Positions 53,197 to 60,739 of a DNA stretch of 64,000 nucleotides are shown piece after piece (the first letter of the stretch is position 1; the number at the start of each line of letters is the position of its first letter). Origin of the DNA: an uncultured Flavobacteriaceae bacterium (GTDB lineage Bacteria > Bacteroidota > Bacteroidia > Flavobacteriales > Flavobacteriaceae). Where the stretch lies: NCBI GenBank assembly GCA_947494565.1, contig CANLVG010000005.1:1-64000 (forward strand), written 5' to 3'. A model generated the notes under the pieces. It had not been told where the DNA came from and ran no database searches. It saw nothing but the letters and a program-made list of their open reading frames with translations. The translations under genes were made by a program, and so were the position numbers.

Positions 53197-53267
53197 AGGT
53201 ATTTTACTTTCCCTAAAGATAAGAATTTGAGTAGAAGGTATTGATCTTTCCGATTCTTAAAACAACC

Positions 53268-54092
53268 TTAAACCGCAACCACGCCTTTTATGTGAGGGTG
53301 TGGATTGTAATCGACCAAAGTGAAATCTTCGAAGGTAAAATCGAAAATATCCCTTACCTCAGAATTAAGAACCATCTTCGGAAGTGCCCGAGGCTCACGG
53401 CTCAATTGCAGCTGTACCTGTTCCATATGGTTGTTATAGATATGCGCATCACCAAAGGTGTGGATAAATTCGCCGGCCTGGTAACCGCAAACTTGGGCCA
53501 TCATCATCGTAAATAGGGCATAAGAGGCAATGTTGAAGGGTACGCCCAAAAAGATGTCCGCACTGCGCTGGTACAATTGACACGACAGTTTGCCATCGGC
53601 CACATAAAATTGAAAGAACGCATGGCAAGGAGGCAAAGCCGCTTTGCCATTGGCTACATTCTCGGAGAATGATTTTGAGGTGTCGGGCAATACACTGGGG
53701 TTCCATGCGGAAACTAGCATACGCCTACTGTTGGGATTGTTCTTTAAGGCTTGGATTACTTCTTGGATCTGATCGATTTCGTCATTGTTCCAATTTCGCC
53801 ATTGATGACCGTAGACAGGGCCCAAGTCCCCGTTTTCATCGGCCCATTCGTTCCATATTCGTACGCCATTCTCTTGAAGGTAACCGACATTTGTGTCCCC
53901 TTTTAAGAACCATAATAACTCATGTACAATGGATTTCAGATGCAACTTTTTGGTAGTCACCATAGGAAAACCCTCACTGAGGTCGAATCGCATTTGATAT
54001 CCGAAAACACTTACTGTTCCCGTACCGGTACGGTCTCCCTTTTGATTGCCCTCTTTTAAGACATGTTTTAGTAGGTCGTGATATTGTTTCAT
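53268..54092 (-). CDS. thyA: Thymidylate synthase
   Basis: A 274-residue enzyme that makes dTMP from dUMP using methylene-tetrahydrofolate. The opening [13 protein letters not shown], the [14 protein letters not shown] segment, the nucleophile cysteine in [11 protein letters not shown] (about 154) and the [20 protein letters not shown] substrate motif are all present. A -7 type box TAAATTTG (54107-54100, minus strand) lies 8 bases before the start. Confidence 0.96.
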   Translation of the reverse strand: MKQYHDLLKHVLKEGNQKGDRTGTGTVSVFGYQMRFDLSEGFPMVTTKKLHLKSIVHELLWFLKGDTNVGYLQENGVRIWNEWADENGDLGPVYGHQWRNWNNDEIDQIQEVIQALKNNPNSRRMLVSAWNPSVLPDTSKSFSENVANGKAALPPCHAFFQFYVADGKLSCQLYQRSADIFLGVPFNIASYALFTMMMAQVCGYQAGEFIHTFGDAHIYNNHMEQVQLQLSREPRALPKMVLNSEVRDIFDFTFEDFTLVDYNPHPHIKGVVAV

Positions 54093-54265
54093 AGTAGTGC
54101 AAATTTAAAAGGTAAAGGGTAAAGCAGGCATGTTTTACAACTTTGAGTTATTATATTTTATCAACCAGAAAATTCTTTTCTGCCAAACAAACCTATTTTT
54201 GAACGTTGAAGCAGTTAAATTTGTTCTCAAACGTAACGAAATTTTTTTTGACTCGTCTTGCCGGT

Positions 54266-55480
54266 ATGATAACAGTTTTACGCCTACGATTTTCTACGAT
54301 CCTCCTATTTTTTTCTATTATCGGTTTTGCCCAAGATGTTGAAAAAACCATTATGGGGTCCATTTTAGACAAGCAAGATAAAACTCCTATTTCCTTTGCA
54401 TCCATCTATATTAAAGGTCAGTCAATCGGTACCATTTCCAATGAAGAGGGAAGGTTTGTTTTTCATTTCCCTCATACGGATAATTCAACTATTATTGTGG
54501 TCTCAAGCCTCGGTTATGAGTCCCTTGAAATGAGCATTGATGAATTTAAAACCGGAGAAGCTATTTTTTTGAGTTCTAAGGTCAGTCAGCTTGATGAGGT
54601 AGTGATTACTTCCACGAAAAAGAAGAAACTAACGGCAAGGCAGATTGTAAAGAAAGCCTACAAGACCATTGCCGAAAACTACCCCGTTCAACCTTACATC
54701 CTTGAAGGCTTTATACGTGACCTTCAGAAAGAGGATGATCAGTACGTTGAGTACTTGGAGTGTGCTGCGAAATTCTATAATCAAGCTCATTTTATTAAAG
54801 AGGAGCCGGATGTGGAGTTGGTGGAAATTCGAATAAATAGCATAGCGCAGAAAAACCCATGGAATGAAGAATGGGAAAGAAAAAACTCGATTATGGACCT
54901 AATAGAAGACGACTTCATTCGATTCGATTATGGGCCGATAAGAGCAAAAGGGGGGTGGCAATATGAAATAGAGGATGTTTTGCCTTATGATAGTAGGTTC
55001 GTCTACAAAATAAGGGGTGTTGATGCGCCGTTTCAAGAAACCATATTATATATAGATACGAAGTCTTTTGCTTTTGTGAGAATGGAGCTGACCAGGAAGA
55101 AACACAATAGAAGATCTTGGAAAAGAAGATTGACAAATGGGGAAGAGATTAGTTTTTATCATGTCATTTTTGAATACCAACAGTACCAAGGGAAGATGTA
55201 TTTAAAATATCAAAAAGAAGAGGATACATGGGAGATTTATGATATCGAGGATACCTCTAAATTACTGTTTGTCAAAAATCCTAAAAAGGAGTTGTTTATA
55301 AATAGGATAATCACTGAAGACCTGGCTACTTATTCCTTTCAAGAAAATATGACCAAGGGGAGTAGTATTGAGAATCAGTCGGGAGAATATAACGCCAAAT
55401 TTTGGGCAAACTACAATGCACCTCTGGCAACTAAGAAACTCAGCGAAATCGAGAAATACTTGAAAAGTACTCAAAATTAA
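54266..55480 (+). CDS. Carboxypeptidase-regulatory-like domain surface protein
   Basis: A 404-residue protein with a signal peptide (about 1-22, ending IGFAQ), then a carboxypeptidase-regulatory-like domain (IMGSILDKQDKTPISFASIYIKG...IGTISNEEGRFVF...LGYESLEM), a link LDEVVITSTKK typical of TonB-linked proteins, and a long beta-rich C-terminal region. There is no plug or barrel, so it is probably periplasmic or surface-associated. The ATG at 54266 is preferred over a TTG at 54206, which would place the signal peptide 20 residues inside. Confidence 0.8.
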   Translation: MITVLRLRFSTILLFFSIIGFAQDVEKTIMGSILDKQDKTPISFASIYIKGQSIGTISNEEGRFVFHFPHTDNSTIIVVSSLGYESLEMSIDEFKTGEAIFLSSKVSQLDEVVITSTKKKKLTARQIVKKAYKTIAENYPVQPYILEGFIRDLQKEDDQYVEYLECAAKFYNQAHFIKEEPDVELVEIRINSIAQKNPWNEEWERKNSIMDLIEDDFIRFDYGPIRAKGGWQYEIEDVLPYDSRFVYKIRGVDAPFQETILYIDTKSFAFVRMELTRKKHNRRSWKRRLTNGEEISFYHVIFEYQQYQGKMYLKYQKEEDTWEIYDIEDTSKLLFVKNPKKELFINRIITEDLATYSFQENMTKGSSIENQSGEYNAKFWANYNAPLATKKLSEIEKYLKSTQN

Positions 55481-55519
55481 GTCCCTTCGAAATAGCTGTA
55501 ACCCTATTGAAAAACGACT

Positions 55520-56965
55520 TTATCCCAAAATCATTCCGGCTATAGTGGCAGAGAGGAGCGAGGCCAAAGACCCCCCAAGAACGGCTTTTAATCCGAATTC
55601 GGAAAGTGTTTTGCGTTGCCCCGGGGCCAATGACCCGATACCTCCGATCTGAATACCGATGGAAGCAAAATTTGCAAACCCACAGAGCATGTAGGTAGCC
55701 ATGATAACGGATTTGTTATAGGTAAAATGAGCAGGGTTGGCTACATTCTTCAGGCCGGCCAACTGAATATAACCGACAAATTCACTAGCGGCCAATTTGA
55801 TTCCTAACAATTGTCCCATGAGCATAATGTCTTCATTAGCGACGCCAATAAGCCACATGAGCGGGGAGAAGATAGTTCCTAAGATGGCTTCTAACGAAAG
55901 CTTGTCATACATGCTATTTTCGGCAATTATGGTATTGAGTCCGGTCAAATCACCGATCCAGCCGAAAATACCATTGAACATAGCAATAAATGCTATAAAG
56001 ACAAGGAGCATGGCTCCGACGTTTACCGCTAGCTTTAATCCCTCAGTAGTACCCTTTGCAACAGCATCGAGAAAATTGGCCCCAATCTTTTCGGATGATA
56101 CGGTTACATCCGTATCTATGGACTCGGTTTGGGGAAATAATATTTTTGAAACAACAATTGCACCAGGAGCCGCCATTACGGATGCGGCCAGAAGATGCTT
56201 GGCAAATTTCACCCGTAGAATCGGGTCGTCTCCACCTAGAAAACCAATATAAGCCGCTAGAACAGCGCCGGCAACCGTTGCCATGCCACCGACCATTACA
56301 AGCAATATTTCAGATCGATTCATTTTTTCGAGATACGGCTTGATCAATAAAGGAGCTTCAGTCTGACCTAAAAAAATGTTTCCAGCGATACTAAGACTCT
56401 CCGCACCTGAAATCTGTAAGGCCTTCGAGAGTAACCAAGCGAGTGCTTTAACCACTTTTTGAATAATACCAAGATAAAAAAGAACTGATGTTAGGGCAGA
56501 AAAAAAGATGATTGTTGGCAGTACCTGAAAAGCAAAAATATAGCCGAAAGTGCTCATATCGGCTACTAGTCCTTCGAAAAGGAATTGACTTCCTGCCCGG
56601 GTAAAATCCAGAATATTTACGAATATTTTTCCTATACTTTCAAAAAGGGTTTGTATCAAGGGCACTTTTAGCACTCCTACAGCAATTAGCAGCTGAATGC
56701 TAAGGCCAATACCAACGGTTTTCCAGTTAATGGCTTTGCGGTTAGAGCTAAAAAGAAAAGCGATCAATATAAGCACTAACATGCCGAGAGCCCCGCGTAA
56801 AAAGCTACTCAGTGTAAACCCTTCATTGGGGATTATGGTATCAGCTTCGGTGATCATTCCGGCTTCAACGGCAATTTCAGAAGTAGTGGCTTCTGTAATT
56901 TCTTGGGATAGGGCGGGGAAGGCAATAAATAGAACGCATAAAAGAATCCAGAATTTGGCTTTCAT
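55520..56965 (-). CDS. nupC: Concentrative nucleoside transporter NupC
   Basis: A 481-residue CNT-family transporter taking up nucleosides with Na+ or H+. The hallmarks GQTEAPLLIKPYLEKMNRSE and FVGYIQLAG are present, along with eight or more helices. Unusually, the first 50 residues form a signal-peptide-like hydrophobic segment (1-20, ending ALSQ) and a Thr/Glu-rich soluble linker before the usual N-terminal helix. It follows the bifunctional nuclease by 18 bases, so both are probably co-transcribed. Confidence 0.93.
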   Translation of the reverse strand: MKAKFWILLCVLFIAFPALSQEITEATTSEIAVEAGMITEADTIIPNEGFTLSSFLRGALGMLVLILIAFLFSSNRKAINWKTVGIGLSIQLLIAVGVLKVPLIQTLFESIGKIFVNILDFTRAGSQFLFEGLVADMSTFGYIFAFQVLPTIIFFSALTSVLFYLGIIQKVVKALAWLLSKALQISGAESLSIAGNIFLGQTEAPLLIKPYLEKMNRSEILLVMVGGMATVAGAVLAAYIGFLGGDDPILRVKFAKHLLAASVMAAPGAIVVSKILFPQTESIDTDVTVSSEKIGANFLDAVAKGTTEGLKLAVNVGAMLLVFIAFIAMFNGIFGWIGDLTGLNTIIAENSMYDKLSLEAILGTIFSPLMWLIGVANEDIMLMGQLLGIKLAASEFVGYIQLAGLKNVANPAHFTYNKSVIMATYMLCGFANFASIGIQIGGIGSLAPGQRKTLSEFGLKAVLGGSLASLLSATIAGMILG

Positions 56966-56983
56966 ATGTTCTTGGTTAGTGAC

Positions 56984-57613
56984 TTAGTTGCGTTTGGAGA
57001 TTTCGTCCCTGAGCTTTGCCGCCTTTTCATAGTCTTCATTGGCAACGGCTTTTTCGAGCTCTTTGTTCAATTCATCAATAGTCAATTCAGTATAACCATC
57101 GGTCGCACCTTGTTCGATTTCGACGGTTTCGCCTTCCTGTAAGATCTCATCGACCATAATGCTATCATCACTTTCTTCTTTCTCCTTGTCCTTGGAGGAA
57201 AATTTCAAGAAAATACCCGCTTTATCCAAAATGGTCTTATAGGTAAATATGGGTGCATTAAAGCGAAGGGCCAATGCGATGGCGTCACTGGTTCGGGCAT
57301 CAATGATTTCCTCGATTTTATCCCGTTCACAAATGATACTGGAATAAAAAACACCATCCACTAGTTTATGTATGATAACTTGCTTTACCACGATCTCAAA
57401 GCGATCGGAAAAATTTTTGAACAAATCGTGCGTCAAGGGTCTCGGAGGTTTTATTTCCTTCTCTAGTGCAATGGCGATGGATTGTGCCTCGAAGGCCCCG
57501 ATGACAATAGGAAGCTTCCTGTCGCCATCGACTTCATTCAATATCAGGGCATACGCACCATTCTGCGTCTGGCTGTACGAGATTCCCTTTATTTTCAATC
57601 GAACTAAACTCAT
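56984..57613 (-). CDS. Bifunctional nuclease family protein with UVR domain
   Basis: A 209-residue protein with the DUF151/bifunctional nuclease domain (about 1-130, with LPIVIGAFEAQSIAIALE, RTSDAIALALRFNAPIFT) and a C-terminal UVR domain (about 170-205, LNKELEKAVANEDYEKAAKLRDEI). The plant homologue degrades RNA and DNA; bacterial function is unproven. The ATG at 57613 is preferred over one at 57646, which lies inside the etfA terminator stem. It precedes nupC. Confidence 0.88.
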   Translation of the reverse strand: MSLVRLKIKGISYSQTQNGAYALILNEVDGDRKLPIVIGAFEAQSIAIALEKEIKPPRPLTHDLFKNFSDRFEIVVKQVIIHKLVDGVFYSSIICERDKIEEIIDARTSDAIALALRFNAPIFTYKTILDKAGIFLKFSSKDKEKEESDDSIMVDEILQEGETVEIEQGATDGYTELTIDELNKELEKAVANEDYEKAAKLRDEISKRN

Positions 57614-57628
57614 AGATTTTGAAACTAA

Positions 57629-57674
57629 AAAAGACTGTTTAAACAAGAGGAGGAACCTAGTTGTTTAAACAGCC
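57629..57674 (-). terminator. Terminator after etfA
   Basis: The inverted repeat CTGTTTAAACAA (57635-57646) and TTGTTTAAACAG (57661-57672), with a 14-base loop, is followed on the minus strand by TC and a T-run. It ends the etfBA transcript before the bifunctional nuclease gene. Confidence 0.85.
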
Positions 57675-57700
57675 TCTTAATGAGGGCAAATTAACAAAAT

Positions 57701-58669
57701 TTAAGCGTTCTGGGCTTTAAATGCCTTTAATTTTTCGATAAGCTGCGGTACAACTTCGAAGGCATCCCCTACAATACCGTAGTCGGCCGCCTTGAAGAAC
57801 GGCGCTTCCGGATCCGTATTAATGACCACTTTTACTTTTGAAGAACTTACTCCTGCAAGATGTTGGATGGCCCCAGAGATTCCGATGGCGATGTAGAGGT
57901 TACTGGCCACTGGTTTTCCGGTTTGGCCAACGTGCTCACCATGTGGGCGCCAGCCTAGATCGGAAACCGGCTTTGAACAAGCGGTCGCCGCGCCGAGAAC
58001 ATCGGCTAGCTCTTCGATCATCCCCCAGTTTTCCGGTCCTTTCAAACCCCTTCCCCCAGATACGACGATATCAGCGTCCGCAATGGTCGCTTTGCCCACT
58101 ACTTTGTCGATCTCTACCGACTTAGTTGAGAAATCGGTATCATTCAGTGAAGGGCTAAAATCTTCTATAGCAGCTGAAGTCGCCTCTTCCTTTGCACCAT
58201 AAGCGTTATTGGAAACACCAATTATCTTGACATCGGAAGTGATTTCCGTATGAGCAAAACCTTTGTTGCTAAAGGCGGTTCTTTTTACCGTTAACGGACT
58301 CATTGCAGTAGGTGCTGCAACTACATTGGGTACATAGCCCGCGCCAAGTTTACCCGCAAGAAGCGGAGCCAAGAACTTGGTGTCAGCGCTGCTACTAAGC
58401 ACAATTACTTTCGCCCCCTCTTTTTCCGCTGCCTCGGTTATTGCATGGGCAAAAGCTTTGGCATTGAAGGTTTGAAGTGCCTCGTCCGAGACATTTAGCA
58501 CTTTTGATACACCATAGGTGCCCAACTGAGCGGAATCTTCCGCATTAATTGAAATTGCCGTGGCGCTTGTACCCATTTGCTTTGCTACTGCATGGGCATA
58601 TGAGGCCACTTCAAAGGCATTCTTTTTGAACTTTCCGTTTTCCGATTCGGTATATACTAATACTGACAT
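57701..58669 (-). CDS. etfA: Electron transfer flavoprotein, alpha subunit
   Basis: A 322-residue subunit that, with EtfB, takes electrons from acyl-CoA and other dehydrogenases to the quinone pool. The FAD-binding C-terminal segments [31 protein letters not shown] and IGISGAIQH are characteristic. It lies 77 bases after etfB, and that gap contains an inverted repeat TTCCAATAG-TG-CTATTGGAA (58704-58723). Confidence 0.95.
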   Translation of the reverse strand: MSVLVYTESENGKFKKNAFEVASYAHAVAKQMGTSATAISINAEDSAQLGTYGVSKVLNVSDEALQTFNAKAFAHAITEAAEKEGAKVIVLSSSADTKFLAPLLAGKLGAGYVPNVVAAPTAMSPLTVKRTAFSNKGFAHTEITSDVKIIGVSNNAYGAKEEATSAAIEDFSPSLNDTDFSTKSVEIDKVVGKATIADADIVVSGGRGLKGPENWGMIEELADVLGAATACSKPVSDLGWRPHGEHVGQTGKPVASNLYIAIGISGAIQHLAGVSSSKVKVVINTDPEAPFFKAADYGIVGDAFEVVPQLIEKLKAFKAQNA

Positions 58670-58746
58670 AAATGGTATCGAATTTCAATTCTCAAAGTGT
58701 GAGTTCCAATAGTGCTATTGGAATTAGACATTGTGAATCTGTTATT

Positions 58747-59487
58747 TTAAATAGCTTTTGCTTCGTTGTGAAGAAGATCGACAAGGTCAGTGACGTTATC
58801 GACCAACTTCACGGCACCTTTGGCCGCCGGTTTTTCGAATTTGGTATCCTGGGTCGCCTTCATGGCATCTGTTGGTTCTACAACATTCAAGGCCTTTTTA
58901 CGCGCCATCATAATGCCCCGCATATTCGGTATTCTGAGGTCACTTTCTTCGACCAATCCCTTTTGACCTCCAATGACCAGAGGTAAGGTGGTTTCGATTT
59001 TTTCTTTTCCACCATCAATTTCGCGCATCGCGGTAGCGGTAGTGCCATCCACTTCTAGGCCGATACAAGTATTGACAAAATTCATATCTAAAAGCGTCGC
59101 AAGAATGCCAGGGACCATACCTCCGTTGTAGTCAATGGACTCTCTTCCTCCGATGACCAGATCATATCCGCCGTTTTTGACCACTTCGGCCAACTGTTGT
59201 GCCACGAAAAAACCGTCGGTCGGCTCTGCATTCACCCGTATGGCTTCGTCTGCACCGATTGCCAAAGCTTTGCGTATAGTGGGTTCGGTCGATGGTCCGC
59301 CTACGGTTGCCACGTGTACGCTAGCCCCTTGTTTTTCTTTGAACCACATGGCTCTGGTCAACCCGAATTCATCATTCGGATTGATTACAAATTGCACACC
59401 GTTGGTGTCGAACTTCGTATCGCCCTCGGTAAAATTTATCTTTGAGGTCGTATCGGGTACGTTGCTTATACAAACTAATATTTTCAT
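58747..59487 (-). CDS. etfB: Electron transfer flavoprotein, beta subunit
   Basis: A 246-residue subunit binding AMP and pairing with EtfA. The NPNDEFGLTRAMWFKE, GADEAIRVN and VIGGRESIDYNGGMVPG segments are typical. It is first in etfBA; its promoter region holds a perfect 28-bp palindrome (59536-59563). The genes are divergent from pdhB. Confidence 0.95.
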   Translation of the reverse strand: MKILVCISNVPDTTSKINFTEGDTKFDTNGVQFVINPNDEFGLTRAMWFKEKQGASVHVATVGGPSTEPTIRKALAIGADEAIRVNAEPTDGFFVAQQLAEVVKNGGYDLVIGGRESIDYNGGMVPGILATLLDMNFVNTCIGLEVDGTTATAMREIDGGKEKIETTLPLVIGGQKGLVEESDLRIPNMRGIMMARKKALNVVEPTDAMKATQDTKFEKPAAKGAVKLVDNVTDLVDLLHNEAKAI

Positions 59488-59534
59488 TATTGTAATGCCT
59501 TTAAAAATGCTGCGCTAAGATAAGTATTAATTTT

Positions 59535-59563
59535 CAAATTTACTATGCGCGCATAGTAAATTT
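59535..59563. promoter_or_regulatory. 28-bp perfect palindrome overlapping the etfB -7 element
   Basis: The half-site AAATTTACTATGCG (59536-59549) and its exact complement (59550-59563) form an uninterrupted palindrome. Read on the minus strand, TAAATTTG (59542-59535) matches the -7 consensus and overlaps it, so a bound dimeric regulator would block etfB. The core TACTATGCG-CGCATAGTA resembles binding sites of TetR- or MarR-type repressors. It is also 48 bases upstream of the pdhB -7 box. Confidence 0.75.
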
Positions 59564-59610
59564 TATAGTTTTTTTGATTCGGTGTTGGAATGTTTTGAGC
59601 AATAATTTGC

Positions 59611-59618
59611 TACTTTTG
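59611..59618 (+). promoter_or_regulatory. -7 promoter element for pdhB
   Basis: TACTTTTG fits TAnnTTTG and is 36 bases before the start codon. A TTG at 59585-59587 is 23 bases upstream, slightly more than ideal. Confidence 0.5.
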
Positions 59619-59653
59619 CATGCGTTTTTAGCACAAATAAGAAACTTGGTTAT

Positions 59654-60631
59654 ATGAAAACATTACAATTCCGTGAAGCCGTTTGTGAGGCGATGTCCGA
59701 AGAGATGAGAAGAGATGAGTCCGTTTATTTGATGGGCGAAGAAGTTGCCGAATACAATGGTGCTTATAAGGCTTCGAAGGGGATGTTGGATGAGTTTGGG
59801 GCCAAACGGGTAATCGATACACCGATTTCCGAATTGGGTTTTGCAGGTATCGGCGTAGGTTCGACCATGACCGGTAATCGGCCCATTATCGAATTCATGA
59901 CTTTTAATTTTGCATTGGTCGGTATTGATCAGATTATCAATAACGCTGCTAAGATCCGTCAGATGTCCGGTGGACAATTTCCTTGTCCCATAGTTTTTAG
60001 AGGCCCTACTGCTTCGGCAGGTCAATTGGCGGCCACGCACTCGCAAGCCTTCGAGAGTTGGTATGCCAACTGTCCGGGCTTGAAAGTTGTTGTGCCCTCT
60101 AATCCAGCTGATGCCAAGGGATTGTTGAAATCCGCAATTCGTGATGATGATCCGGTCATTTTTATGGAGTCGGAGCAAATGTATGGGGATAAAGGTGAAG
60201 TTCCTGAAGGGGAATATACCATTCCATTAGGGGTTGCCGATATTAGAAGAGCTGGCAATGACGTAACCATAGTCTCTTTCGGAAAGATTATTAAGGAAGC
60301 GGACAAAGCTGCCGATGAACTTGAAAAAGAAGGTATTAGTTGTGAGATTATCGACTTGCGTACGGTCAAGCCTATGGATGCCGAGGCCATTCTAACTTCC
60401 GTTAAAAAGACCAATCGTCTTGTTATTCTGGAAGAGGCCTGGCCTTTTGGCAATGTAGCGACTGAAATCACCTATCGGGTGCAACGCGATGCATTCGATT
60501 ATTTGGATGCCCCTATTGTAAAGATAAACACTGCAGACACGCCGGCACCTTATTCTCCTGTGCTTTTAGCTGAATGGTTGCCAGACTACAACGATGTGAT
60601 CGCCGCTGTTAAAAAGGTGTTATATAAATAA
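59654..60631 (+). CDS. pdhB: Pyruvate dehydrogenase E1 component, beta subunit
   Basis: A 325-residue subunit of E1. The N-terminal GEEVAEYNGAYK and DTPISELGFAGIGVGS motifs, the RGPTASAGQLAATHSQAFE loop and the C-terminal transketolase domain VVILEEAWPFGNVATEI-type segment are as in pyruvate dehydrogenase E1-beta. It pairs with pdhA at 34386, 24 kb away. It is divergent from etfBA across a palindromic control region, and a terminator follows at 60657-60694. Confidence 0.94.
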   Translation: MKTLQFREAVCEAMSEEMRRDESVYLMGEEVAEYNGAYKASKGMLDEFGAKRVIDTPISELGFAGIGVGSTMTGNRPIIEFMTFNFALVGIDQIINNAAKIRQMSGGQFPCPIVFRGPTASAGQLAATHSQAFESWYANCPGLKVVVPSNPADAKGLLKSAIRDDDPVIFMESEQMYGDKGEVPEGEYTIPLGVADIRRAGNDVTIVSFGKIIKEADKAADELEKEGISCEIIDLRTVKPMDAEAILTSVKKTNRLVILEEAWPFGNVATEITYRVQRDAFDYLDAPIVKINTADTPAPYSPVLLAEWLPDYNDVIAAVKKVLYK

Positions 60632-60656
60632 GGTATTTCATTTTGTAACGATATGT

Positions 60657-60694
60657 TTGCTTCGCCGACTACACTTGGCGAAGCAATTTTTTTT
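60657..60694 (+). terminator. Terminator after pdhB
   Basis: The stem TTGCTTCGCC (60657-60666) and GGCGAAGCAA (60677-60686) has a 10-base loop and is followed by eight T. It falls in the region of an upstream in-frame start of the next gene, supporting the later start there. Confidence 0.93.
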
Positions 60695-60739
60695 ATGGTA
60701 TACTATTTGATAAAGCAGAAGCGTGATTATAAATACTTA

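Noticed and set aside
60653-60739. Upstream in-frame start for the DUF5686 protein
   Set aside because: That start lies at the foot of the pdhB terminator hairpin and would place the signal peptide 29 residues inside.
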